64,000 bases of DNA from positions 1 to 64,000 of the forward strand of contig NZ_DS990129.1 of NCBI RefSeq assembly GCF_000187895.1, in the 5' to 3' direction. The notes under the pieces were generated by a model. That model did not search any database. It was given only the letters and a program-made list of their open reading frames with translations, and had not been told where the DNA came from. This DNA is from Phocaeicola plebeius DSM 17135 (lineage in GTDB: Bacteria; Bacteroidota; Bacteroidia; Bacteroidales; Bacteroidaceae). The first letter of the stretch is position 1. Every line of letters begins with the position of its first letter. Positions 44,889-53,507 of this stretch are shown piece after piece. The translations under genes and the position numbers were made by a program.

Positions 44889-46862
44889 TTATTCTCTATA
44901 AACCAACTCATTGTTGTTCATCCGCTGCATGTACTGCTGGATGATTGACTTCAGCTGGGTTTCCATTTCTTTCCGCACTTCCTGCGGCATGCTGTCTTTC
45001 ACATCGTCCTTCATCAGTACATCTGTACGGAAACGATAGGCATGAATCACTTTTTCTCCGTCGAACTGAATCAGGTAATCACCTTTCAGGAACTGGTAGA
45101 TGCCGCTGCCATTAATATAGTTCACGGCAAATTTTTCACTCAGTGGCGTATGAAGTGCATCCTGCCCGAAGCCTATATAAGGACGGTCATACCCAAGTAT
45201 GCCCAGCACCGTAGGCATAATATCGATTTGCTCCACAATCATTTCTGTGTTCCGCCCTTTCAGTTCCGGCAAACCGGGAGCATAAAACAAGATTGGAACC
45301 TTGTAAGCACCCAAATCTGTCACATACTCCGGATGTTCGTTCATACTGGCATGGTCGGCCGTCAATACAAAAAGCGTATTCTTAAACCAAGGCTGACGAG
45401 AAGCCGTTGCAAAGAACTGGCGCAAAGCGTTATCTGTATAGCCTATGCATTCATGTATCGGATGAGTTCCTTTAGGAAATACATTCTTATAGCGTTCGGG
45501 CAGTGCATACGGATTATGCGAGGTAGCCGTAAAAACTGAAGTAATAAAAGGCTCTTTAAACTCCGTCATTCGCTTGCAATAGAACTGCAAAAACTCTTCG
45601 TCCCATATAGCCCATGTACCGTCAAAATCATCATCTCCATGAAACGCCAGATCCTCATTATATTCCGTACGTCCCCAGTAGCTGTCAAAACCCACAGAAT
45701 TGGCAAAAGCTTGAAAACCCATTGAACCGTTCATGGCCCCATGGAAGAAAGCCGAATAATACCCCTTATGCTTTAACTCGCGTGCCAGGCTGGACACATC
45801 ATTCAGTGAAGCAGGAGTCAGGAAAAACGGTTCCACAAAGCTTGGAATGGAGGACAATACAGACGGCATGCCGTCAATACTCTTCCGGCCATTACTATAA
45901 GAATATTCAAAGGTCAGTCCTTTAGTCAACAAAGAATCCAGAAAAGGAGTATAGCCTTTATATGTCCCGTTATCGAGATGTGGATTAAAACTACCTACAA
46001 ATTCTTTACTGAAGCTTTCCACAATCAGCACCACCACATTCATCGGACGGAACTGTACGGAATCAGCCGGAACATGAAGAGGAGTATAAACCTTTTCCGC
46101 TTCCGCATCTGTCAGATATTGAGGAATCACAAATGCCGTTTTTCCTAATGTGCGGAACAAAGAAAAAGGAGTATTCAATACCAGACAGGCATCTACCGGC
46201 CTGTCGGCATACTGGTTGGCATTACTGATGGTTATCGGACGAGTGGCCGCTGTCATTCCTCCTCGCATACCAAACACGACAAACGGAATAGCTGCCACCA
46301 GTGTCAGCGTCTGTACCGTATAATATCCCCATTTATTCCCAGGCAACTGCGGACGCGGAGCACGATACATCCGGTAAAGAAAATAACAAAGAGCCGCCGC
46401 TAACAGCACTAAATACCAGTTTGCCGCAAATTCTTTTAAAATGATGGATGTCAGATTACCCCCTGCTTCATGACTGAACTCCTGAAACACAGACGTGGTG
46501 GTACGTCGTCCGGAGAAACGGAAATACACGCAATCTACCAGATTGGAAAGCAGGAAAAAAGTATTTACAATCACAAATATCCACCGTATCACCCGGTAAA
46601 AGCCTTCCCGTTCCTTCCAATGGAAAGGAAACAAGAACAGAAGAATAAACAAAGCATTACTGTAAAGAATGGCTGTCGTATCGAAAATGGTACCGGCACC
46701 GAACAAACGGCACATATACCCCCATTCAAACTGTTCACTAAACAAACTCCAGTTTGTTAGCAAGAATGTCAAGCGGCAGATAAAATAGCACACATAGACA
46801 AGCAATAAGTTCCAAGCCAACGAAAGCACATTCGAAAAAAGTGTCTTATTCTTCATATCCAT
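44889..46862 (-). CDS. LtaS-like sulfatase-fold membrane protein, second copy
   Basis: The 657-residue protein has about five transmembrane segments in the first 200 residues and a periplasmic sulfatase/phosphatase domain from about 265. NVVVLIVESFSKEFVG provides the first metal ligand, and FVLTADHASM the later Asp-His. At the nucleophile position the motif reads NGRKSIDGMPS, so Ser328 would replace the Thr of LtaS. The likely role is transfer of a lipid-derived phospho-group to an envelope polymer. It is only distantly similar to the enzyme at 4875-6695. Confidence 0.85.
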   Translation of the reverse strand: MDMKNKTLFSNVLSLAWNLLLVYVCYFICRLTFLLTNWSLFSEQFEWGYMCRLFGAGTIFDTTAILYSNALFILLFLFPFHWKEREGFYRVIRWIFVIVNTFFLLSNLVDCVYFRFSGRRTTTSVFQEFSHEAGGNLTSIILKEFAANWYLVLLAAALCYFLYRMYRAPRPQLPGNKWGYYTVQTLTLVAAIPFVVFGMRGGMTAATRPITISNANQYADRPVDACLVLNTPFSLFRTLGKTAFVIPQYLTDAEAEKVYTPLHVPADSVQFRPMNVVVLIVESFSKEFVGSFNPHLDNGTYKGYTPFLDSLLTKGLTFEYSYSNGRKSIDGMPSVLSSIPSFVEPFFLTPASLNDVSSLARELKHKGYYSAFFHGAMNGSMGFQAFANSVGFDSYWGRTEYNEDLAFHGDDDFDGTWAIWDEEFLQFYCKRMTEFKEPFITSVFTATSHNPYALPERYKNVFPKGTHPIHECIGYTDNALRQFFATASRQPWFKNTLFVLTADHASMNEHPEYVTDLGAYKVPILFYAPGLPELKGRNTEMIVEQIDIMPTVLGILGYDRPYIGFGQDALHTPLSEKFAVNYINGSGIYQFLKGDYLIQFDGEKVIHAYRFRTDVLMKDDVKDSMPQEVRKEMETQLKSIIQQYMQRMNNNELVYRE

Positions 46863-46890
46863 TTAGTTTTTAGGGCGGTAAAGTTAGTTA

Positions 46891-46934
46891 TATTTTTGCA
46901 AACCCGTAGAAATACCAGTTTATTTATATCTTTG
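46891..46934 (+). promoter_or_regulatory. Tandem -7 elements of the metallophosphoesterase gene
   Basis: TATTTTTG (46891-46898) and TATCTTTG (46927-46934) both match TAnnTTTG. The second ends 28 bp before the ATG and is the better candidate. Confidence 0.55.
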
Positions 46935-46962
46935 CAACTTCACTACATAAATCTTTAGATAC

Positions 46963-48321
46963 ATGAAGAAAAAAAGCATCATCAAACTAAGTATCACGGC
47001 AGTTATTCTCATCGCTTTAGGCTGTTGGATAAACTCCCGATGGAATGCCTGGTTCGGTAATCCCCCAGAAGCAGTTTACAGTCCCCTGAACGAACCTGGA
47101 AGAATCTTGCTGACGTTTGGAGACGAGAATGCCTTGTCGCGCAACATCAGCTGGCAGTATGATTCCATTGTATATCCGTCTCATGTAGAACTGACTGATA
47201 CCTTCTCTAAAGATACCTTGCATATTGATGCAACAGGTGAAGTCTTCCAATCCCGTAGTGGAAAGGCCGCTTACTACGTCGCCAGACTACGCTCCTTAAA
47301 GCCATCTCATTCTTACAGATATCGCGTATGCAGTAATGGGAAATATTCTCCATGGTATCACTTCCAGACTCATAATCAGCCGACTCAGGATAGCTACAGT
47401 TTCTTATATGTGGGTGATGTGCAAGATTCTATCAACGGAAAAACCAATTATTTCCTGAAAAAGGCACTGCAAGCACATCCCGATACCGAATTTCTCGTAT
47501 GCGGAGGCGACCTTACCGAACGCCCTATTGATGCCTACTGGGGAGAAACTTTCCGTGGTCTGGATTCTATTGCACAATGCCTGCCTGTCTTGACCGTAAC
47601 AGGCAATCATGATTACTTGAAATATCCCATCCGGAAACTGGAACGACGCTTTTCTTTGATATTCTCCTATTATCTGGACTCCATGATAGGCGAAAACCAG
47701 GTATACACACTGAAATACAATGACATGCAGTTGTTCTGTCTGGACAGTAACCGCGAATTTTTCTATTTATGGACACAACGGAAATGGTTGAAAGAACAGT
47801 TGGAAAAGAGCAGTGCACGCTGGAAGGTAGTAGTACTTCATCATCCGCTTTATTCCATCAAAGGGAAATACAACAACCTGATTCAGAAATCAATGTTCAA
47901 CTCACTGATTCAGGAACATCATGTCGATTTGGTGTTACAAGGTCACGAACATTCGTATGGCCGAATGACAGGTCATGATGAGAATAACAACCCAACAGTC
48001 CCAGTATATACAGTGAGCCATTGCTCTCCGAAAACTTACCGGATTTACTTCGGAGAAGATTTTGATAAATTCGGTATTGACGGGAAATACTACCAACAGA
48101 TACAAGTAAAAGGAGATACATTACTCATGAACTCCTTTGATGCAACTAATGGCAACTTGTATGACTGCATCAAGATTGTCAAGAAAAATGACCAGACAGA
48201 AATCTTAGATTGCGGAAAAGATATTCCTGAAAACCTGAACTTCAGTCCTGCTCCTGGCAATAAAAAAGATATGAAATACATGGAACGTATCAATGAATAT
48301 AAACAAAGAAGAGGTTATTAA
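46963..48321 (+). CDS. Membrane-anchored metallophosphoesterase (purple acid phosphatase-like)
   Basis: The 452-residue protein has an N-terminal membrane anchor or uncleaved signal (about 7-26), a fibronectin-type domain (about 40-140) and a calcineurin-like domain. Metal motifs are complete: LYVGDVQD (Asp152), VCGGDLTE (Asp183), TGNHDYL (Asn215-His216), VLHHPLYS and QGHEHSYGR. The layout resembles purple acid phosphatases, with the active site in the periplasm. The substrate is unknown. Its stop codon lies inside the terminator hairpin shared with the convergent GT90 gene. Confidence 0.87.
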   Translation: MKKKSIIKLSITAVILIALGCWINSRWNAWFGNPPEAVYSPLNEPGRILLTFGDENALSRNISWQYDSIVYPSHVELTDTFSKDTLHIDATGEVFQSRSGKAAYYVARLRSLKPSHSYRYRVCSNGKYSPWYHFQTHNQPTQDSYSFLYVGDVQDSINGKTNYFLKKALQAHPDTEFLVCGGDLTERPIDAYWGETFRGLDSIAQCLPVLTVTGNHDYLKYPIRKLERRFSLIFSYYLDSMIGENQVYTLKYNDMQLFCLDSNREFFYLWTQRKWLKEQLEKSSARWKVVVLHHPLYSIKGKYNNLIQKSMFNSLIQEHHVDLVLQGHEHSYGRMTGHDENNNPTVPVYTVSHCSPKTYRIYFGEDFDKFGIDGKYYQQIQVKGDTLLMNSFDATNGNLYDCIKIVKKNDQTEILDCGKDIPENLNFSPAPGNKKDMKYMERINEYKQRRGY

Positions 48322-48335
48322 CCTCTTCTTTGTTT
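48301..48335. terminator. Bidirectional terminator overlapping the metallophosphoesterase stop
   Basis: AAACAAAGAAGAGGTT (48301-48316) pairs perfectly with AACCTCTTCTTTGTTT (48320-48335). The TAA stop (48319-48321) lies at the loop. Confidence 0.75.
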
Positions 48336-48339
48336 ATAA

Positions 48340-49350
48340 TTATAATTGTCCGCTCGTCTTGAAATACTGTTCCATCACCATCATCTGCAACAACTCTTCT
48401 CGTTTCTTATCGCGGAACTGTGCTACATATTCATGAGCATGGGCTATGATTTCTTCCGCTTTTTCCGGATGTGCAATATAATAATTCAGTTTTTCTTCCA
48501 AGTCAGAGAAATCATCCTTTACCTCTATATAATGATAATCAGGAATCAAGGTGCCTTCCATAAACCATGTTTCGCAAGTGGGGCGAGGCATTACCGCCAA
48601 AGAGTTCGATGACATCACCCATTTCAGATTAGAAGCCACATCATTTCCTTCAATCGCCATAATAAATTTATAATCCAGATGCTCCCGTATCGTTTTTTTA
48701 GAAGTCATCCACTCTTCCGGACACCCCTCATTCCGTCCTACTACTCCACAATCACATAAAGGGTGACCAAAGAATTTTTCCAGGAAACACGTCCGTAAAC
48801 GGCTTTGGCGAATCTTACCGCGGAAAATCACACAATCTTTTTTCTCTCGGAAAGATTTCATATCATGCACAAACATGAAATGACGCAGCTTATCCAGCTT
48901 CAGCACCACTGAATTTTGGTTATCAGCGGCTAACAAGCGACTTTTTACTACCGTAGGTACTTCCGGAGTGAAATATACATCACCGGGACAAAAATTCCAC
49001 CGCAAAGAACGAGGAAACCAACGCGTCACGTCATGCTGATCAAAATAATAAGCTGTATGAAACATTTTCCGGCGATAATCACCAATGGCTCCAGTATAAT
49101 GAATCCAGCTTCGGTCGCGTGTCAGTTTATCTTCCGCAGAAATAGTCCAAGGAGCATGAATACGGATATAATAGTCTACGCGCTTCTGCATATACGCATA
49201 ATCTGGACGACGACGTGCTTCGGCCAACATTCTCTCGCGCCGGCTGCGATACCAGACATCGGGTATCAGCAACCCAGAGAATTTTTTTACAAAGTCAAGA
49301 AACTTGATTGGCTTTCCGCTTCGTAGCTTATATAGGATATTATCTGCCAT
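48340..49350 (-). CDS. Glycosyltransferase family 90 (CAP10-like)
   Basis: The 336-residue protein matches the GT90/CAP10 family: FIMAIEGNDVASNLKWVMSSNS with the later PRPTCETWFMEGTLIPDYHYIEV is the diagnostic C-terminal region. Bacterial members add xylose, glucose or related sugars to lipopolysaccharide core or surface glycans. There is no signal peptide, so it works at the cytoplasmic face. It opens the minus-strand side of the LPS cluster, divergent from the GT8 gene with promoters 22 bp apart. The donor sugar is unknown. Confidence 0.85.
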   Translation of the reverse strand: MADNILYKLRSGKPIKFLDFVKKFSGLLIPDVWYRSRRERMLAEARRRPDYAYMQKRVDYYIRIHAPWTISAEDKLTRDRSWIHYTGAIGDYRRKMFHTAYYFDQHDVTRWFPRSLRWNFCPGDVYFTPEVPTVVKSRLLAADNQNSVVLKLDKLRHFMFVHDMKSFREKKDCVIFRGKIRQSRLRTCFLEKFFGHPLCDCGVVGRNEGCPEEWMTSKKTIREHLDYKFIMAIEGNDVASNLKWVMSSNSLAVMPRPTCETWFMEGTLIPDYHYIEVKDDFSDLEEKLNYYIAHPEKAEEIIAHAHEYVAQFRDKKREELLQMMVMEQYFKTSGQL

Positions 49351-49388
49351 AGCTCTAAACAGTTATCAATTAATAAAATGTTTCCAGA

Positions 49389-49396
49389 CAAAGATA
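49389..49396 (-). promoter_or_regulatory. -7 element of the GT90 gene
   Basis: The minus strand reads TATCTTTG, 38 bp before the ATG. Confidence 0.6.
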
Positions 49397-49418
49397 GTGC
49401 TTTTATGTGAATATCTTA

Positions 49419-49426
49419 TATCTTTG
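49419..49426 (+). promoter_or_regulatory. -7 element of the GT8 gene
   Basis: TATCTTTG, 31 bp before ATG 49458. It lies inside a GTG-initiated longer frame, which decides for the shorter start. Confidence 0.65.
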
Positions 49427-49457
49427 CAAGAAGGAATGTAAAACTCTTTATCAAAGC

Positions 49458-50384
49458 ATGATACACATAGCCTGCAACATAGACAGCAATTACGTACGCC
49501 ATTGTGCGGTAACCCTTGTTTCCTTATTTGAGAACAATCGGAAAGAACAAATCACGGCACATATTATAGCACGTGACTTGTCGGATGCAGAAAAGAAAAT
49601 ATTAATTGACCTGGCAGCCTCATACGGAAATCTGGTTTGTTTCTACGAACCGGACATCAAGTTGCTGGAAGGATTCACCATCCGCAAGTTCAGCAAACGT
49701 ATTTCCATGGCTACCTATTATCGCTGCATTCTGTCTGAACTGTTGCCTGCCGACATCGATCGTCTGTTGTATTTGGACTGTGACATCGTCATCGTAGGGG
49801 ATATTTCTGAATACTGGAATACTCCATTAGACGATGAAACAGGAGTGGCCGCCGTAGAAGACATGGGATGTAATGAACCAGCCCGCTATGAAATACTGAA
49901 ATATCCCATGGAGGATTCTTACTTCAATGCCGGCGTACTTTTGATCAACCTCGATTACTGGCGTAAGAATGATGTAGCTCATGCATGTGTAGATTACTTC
50001 CACAAGTATCCTGAACGTATATTATTTAATGATCAGGATTTATTGAACAGCATCCTGCACAAGAATAAAATATTAGTGGACTTGAAATGGAATGTACAAG
50101 ATGCTTTTTATCGCCGTCCTAAACAGATGGATGAAGCTTGGAAAAAGAAATTCTCTGAGGTATTGAAGCACCCTGTCATACTGCATTATACCAACCGAAA
50201 ACCCTGGGAGTATGACAGTCAGCATCCTTTAAGGGAAATTTATTTCCAATATCTTGACATGACTCCCTGGAAAGGTGAACGCATACTGAATAACCCCTTA
50301 GAACAAATTAAACGCTTCTTCCGGTTATTGCCTTTCTATTTGCACATAAGAAAGCCCAAATATATATGCATTGAAAATATTTAG
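49458..50384 (+). CDS. Glycosyltransferase family 8 (LPS glycosyltransferase type)
   Basis: The 308-residue enzyme starts MIHIACNIDSNYVRHCAVTL. GT8 motifs follow: LLYLDCDIVIVGDISEYW with the DxD metal/nucleotide site, SYFNAGVLLINLDYWR, FNDQDLLNS and ILHYTNRKPWEYD. Family members add galactose or glucose to LPS core. The start was set by the promoter at 49419-49426. It is 3 bp upstream of the interrupted capsular-type transferase, so the two belonged to one transcript. Confidence 0.88.
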   Translation: MIHIACNIDSNYVRHCAVTLVSLFENNRKEQITAHIIARDLSDAEKKILIDLAASYGNLVCFYEPDIKLLEGFTIRKFSKRISMATYYRCILSELLPADIDRLLYLDCDIVIVGDISEYWNTPLDDETGVAAVEDMGCNEPARYEILKYPMEDSYFNAGVLLINLDYWRKNDVAHACVDYFHKYPERILFNDQDLLNSILHKNKILVDLKWNVQDAFYRRPKQMDEAWKKKFSEVLKHPVILHYTNRKPWEYDSQHPLREIYFQYLDMTPWKGERILNNPLEQIKRFFRLLPFYLHIRKPKYICIENI

Positions 50385-50387
50385 ACA

Positions 50388-51290
50388 ATGAAAAAACAAA
50401 CGAAAATTAAAAAGTTTTTTAAACGCATCGAAGGTTTCTTTGTAAGAATCAAGCAACGTTACATTGTCCATCATTTATTAAAAACAGGAGGACAAGAAAT
50501 TATTGCTCAATACCGCCAACACACAAATAAAACCTGTGAGCCAATAAATACGGAATCTCCTATTTGGGTTTGCTGGTGACAAGGAGAGAAAGCTATGCCT
50601 GACATTGCTAAAGCTTGTTTTAATTCCATTAAAATACATGCATGCAATCATCCTGTGATACTCATAACAAAAGAAAATTATACAAACTATGTTGAGTTAC
50701 CAGATTATATTATTACAAAAGTGAATCAAGGAGAGATTACTCTAACTCACTTTTCCGATATCTTACGAATGGCTCTATTATCCAAGTATGGAGGAATCTG
50801 GTTGGATAGTACTGTATTGCTTCCTTTTAAAAATTTAGATTCTATTATCAATCCTACAAAAGAATTTTGGAGTTGTCACCACCTTCCTATCTATCATAAT
50901 ATTTCTAGAGGAGGATGGACAGGCTTCTTTTTAGCTTGTGGGAAAAACAATTTATTACCTTCTTTTATTTATGATTTCTTTTTGAGTTATTGGAAAAGAC
51001 ACAATAAATTGATTGATTACTTACTCATTGACTATACATTTGCTATTGCACGAAAATATATACCTGCCATACATCAAATGATTGAGTCAGTGCCCATCAC
51101 GGTTATGGGTCCTCTTGGGAAATGCCTAAATGACGAATACTCAGAAGAAGGATGGAACAATTTCTGTAAGAATTATGATTTCCACAAATTAACCTATAAG
51201 ATTCCATTACAAAAGGTAACTCCTGAAGGGAAGAAAACTTTTTATGGACATATTTTGGAAGAATTTCTAAATCCAAGGGCCACAAAATAG
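50388..51290 (+). pseudogene. Capsular polysaccharide-type glycosyltransferase interrupted by an in-frame TGA
   Basis: Two in-frame segments, 50388-50576 and 50580-51290, read as one protein of about 300 codons. The first ends SPIWVCW; the next codon is TGA (50577-50579), then CAAGGAGAGAAAGCT and MPDIAKACF. Homologues read IWVCWWQGE at this point, so TGG to TGA is the simplest change. The second segment has the family's ITLTHFSDILRMALLSKYGG and IWLDSTVLL. ATG 50595 follows AAGGAG, so the 231-residue second part might be made separately, but it lacks the front of the fold. Base composition is AT-rich compared with its surroundings. Confidence 0.8.
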
Positions 51291-51305
51291 GGTTTGATTA
51301 ATCTC

Positions 51306-51365
51306 ATAAAAAAGATAACATGCAGCATGAATATGTAGCAATCACTTCATGTCGCATGTTATCTT
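51306..51365. terminator. Long hairpin between the interrupted transferase and the convergent GT2
   Basis: AAGATAACATGC (51312-51323) and GCATGTTATCTT (51354-51365) pair perfectly, with an inner CATGAA/TTCATG pair. On the minus strand a TTTTTT run follows, so it ends the GT2 transcript and may also act on the plus strand. Confidence 0.7.
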
Positions 51366-51418
51366 GCATAAAAAAGTCGGTAAATACACTTTATTAACAC
51401 TCCTCCACCTTAATATAA

Positions 51419-52399
51419 TTATAGCCGATCTCTTTTAGGAGTCAATAGCATAGGATTAAATATACGTAATATCTGATTCATACGCTCTAATCGATAATCA
51501 GAAACGGTTCCCCCTAAAATTTTAAAGAGTTCTTCAAATAATTCTTGTTTACGTTCAAAAGAAACAGATGAACGCTTAATTCCTCTATAAAATCGGCCAC
51601 GACGTAAATGTTTTTTGTAGGAGCCTAGTGAATCCAAGATTTGTTCCATTCTATGTACCACATATAGGCCTTCTTTTATTCCTCCACCCGAAACCGCAGA
51701 AGAAACTGTCACTTTCGCAGTATGCTGACGAAAATAATTCAAATTACAATAGATTTCACCAACCCCTCCCTGCATAGACATCAAAAACCAAAACAACCAA
51801 TCCCCACAATAACGCATGTCCATAAAGCCAGAATCTTCCAAATTCAAGGCATATTCCCGACGAAACAAAACACCACTTGCATTTAATACATAATTTCTCC
51901 AATATAAATTATGAATAGCAAATGATTTTCCATCAAAATAAGATTCACGGTTCTTTTCACGTCTTCCCCATTTATTTACGTCTCTTCCACGAGTAATATC
52001 TCCTTTAGAATCAATCAATAAGGATCCCACATAACAGAAAGAAAAATCTTTATGCTGTTCTGCAAGATTTACACACCGCAGCAGAAAATCAGGCTCAGCC
52101 AAATCATCCGCTTCAGCAATCCACACATATTTTCCTCGAGCTAAAGAAATACCCTTCATCCATTGTTTAAAAGGAGTTCCACTATTTTTCTCATTCACTA
52201 CAATATGAGAAACATGTTCATTTGTTTTATATTGCTCAAACACACTCAAACTTTCATCTGTAGACAAATCATCTAATAAAATTAGTTCAAAATCAGTAAA
52301 CGTTTGATTTAGGATAGAATCAATTCTTGCCCGAAGATAACGAGCATAATTATAATTAGGCACAACAACACTAACTAAAGGAATTTTCTTTTCCAACAT
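51419..52399 (-). CDS. Glycosyltransferase family 2
   Basis: The 326-residue protein starts PLVSVVVPNYNYARYLRARI, a GT-A fold. It has LILLDDLSTDES for nucleotide binding and VWIAEADDLAEPDF with the acidic metal-binding cluster. No membrane segment is seen, so it works at the cytoplasmic face, probably on LPS or another lipid-linked glycan. The gene is AT-rich, like the interrupted transferase facing it, which suggests the pair was acquired together. It follows the LpxL-type acyltransferase by 54 bp. Confidence 0.87.
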   Translation of the reverse strand: MLEKKIPLVSVVVPNYNYARYLRARIDSILNQTFTDFELILLDDLSTDESLSVFEQYKTNEHVSHIVVNEKNSGTPFKQWMKGISLARGKYVWIAEADDLAEPDFLLRCVNLAEQHKDFSFCYVGSLLIDSKGDITRGRDVNKWGRREKNRESYFDGKSFAIHNLYWRNYVLNASGVLFRREYALNLEDSGFMDMRYCGDWLFWFLMSMQGGVGEIYCNLNYFRQHTAKVTVSSAVSGGGIKEGLYVVHRMEQILDSLGSYKKHLRRGRFYRGIKRSSVSFERKQELFEELFKILGGTVSDYRLERMNQILRIFNPMLLTPKRDRL

Positions 52400-52453
52400 A
52401 TGATGTTTGATTTAATTGTTCAATATATAAAAATCTGATAAAATTCTCACACA

Positions 52454-53362
52454 TTAAGAAACGCTTTCTTTCCACTTCAACCAATCCTCTTTCGTCCGTT
52501 TCCAGCGCTTATGTGTCCAAAGCCAATATCCCGGCTGCTGGCAAATCTGCTCCTCCAAACGACGAGCATACAGGTCGGTTAATTCATAATCCGAATATTC
52601 TTTCGGATGCAATGCCATACACTCAAAAGAAGCACGATAATAGCCACGACGAACTCGTTCTACTCTCACATAATATAACGCTGCATCCACCTGCTTGGCG
52701 ATACGTTCTGCTCCGATGAAAAAAGAAGTCTCATGATTCAGGAAAGTAGTCCAGTGATTCATATTCTCCCACTTGGGCAACTGGTCGGAAATAAAACCAA
52801 TCATCACTTTCTTTTCCTGTCCGCGCAAAGTCAAAATACGCCGAAGTGTGTCTTTCATCAGAATAGATTCTCCACCAAACTGCCCTCGTAACTTCAAAAA
52901 CAAGTCATCGAACGACTGATTGTATATCCGATGATAAATCTGCCCACAATGTATCTCGGGCAACCAGTATGCCAAAGATGCAATATATTCCCAATTACAA
53001 TAATGCCCTAGATATAGAAAGCAGAATTTCTTGTTTTCACGTTCTAAATCTGCACGAACTTCATCCAGACCCACAAACTCCATCCGCCGCATCATTTCTT
53101 TCTTTGAGATAGAAAATAATTTTATCACCTCCATCAGATAATCACAAAAGAAATGATAGAACCGGCGCTCTATATCACGTTTCTCTTTCATACTTTTCTC
53201 CGGGAAACACTCGTCCAACTGTTTTTCTACCACTTTCCGACGGTATTTTACCACATAAAATAATGGGAAAAATAAACAATCGGAGAAAAAGTAAAGAAGC
53301 CTCAACGGAAGTAAAGACAACAGAGATAAAAAGAAAAATAATATACGATATACCAGCTTCAT
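52454..53362 (-). CDS. Lipid A acyltransferase, LpxL/HtrB family
   Basis: The 302-residue inner-membrane enzyme has an N-terminal hydrophobic segment (about 5-38) and the HX4E acyltransferase motif, His120 and Glu125, in LGHYCNWEY. IGFISDQLPKW and WLWTHKRWKR near the end match the family. It would add a secondary acyl chain to lipid A or a precursor. It is divergent from the MsbA-type exporter gene and shares its promoter region. Confidence 0.9.
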   Translation of the reverse strand: MKLVYRILFFFLSLLSLLPLRLLYFFSDCLFFPLFYVVKYRRKVVEKQLDECFPEKSMKEKRDIERRFYHFFCDYLMEVIKLFSISKKEMMRRMEFVGLDEVRADLERENKKFCFLYLGHYCNWEYIASLAYWLPEIHCGQIYHRIYNQSFDDLFLKLRGQFGGESILMKDTLRRILTLRGQEKKVMIGFISDQLPKWENMNHWTTFLNHETSFFIGAERIAKQVDAALYYVRVERVRRGYYRASFECMALHPKEYSDYELTDLYARRLEEQICQQPGYWLWTHKRWKRTKEDWLKWKESVS

Positions 53363-53387
53363 CAGGATATGGAGTTATAATTCAAGG

Positions 53388-53395
53388 CAAAGCTA
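53388..53395 (-). promoter_or_regulatory. -7 element of the acyltransferase gene
   Basis: The minus strand reads TAGCTTTG, 25 bp before the ATG. Confidence 0.5.
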
Positions 53396-53471
53396 CAAAA
53401 AATATATCATCCCCGCAGTACGTAAAGTTCAAATTTTACAGAAAGGATGGCGTACCTATGGTATTTTGCAC

Positions 53472-53479
53472 TATCTTTG
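53472..53479 (+). promoter_or_regulatory. -7 element of the ABC exporter gene
   Basis: TATCTTTG, 28 bp before ATG 53508. It lies within a longer TTG-initiated frame and so supports the shorter start. Confidence 0.6.
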
Positions 53480-53507
53480 CAAAATACAAGTAGTTACATT
53501 CTCTATT

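Noticed and set aside
50577..50579. TGA as a selenocysteine codon
   Set aside because: Relatives have Trp here, not Cys, and no selenocysteine insertion hairpin or Sec genes are visible.
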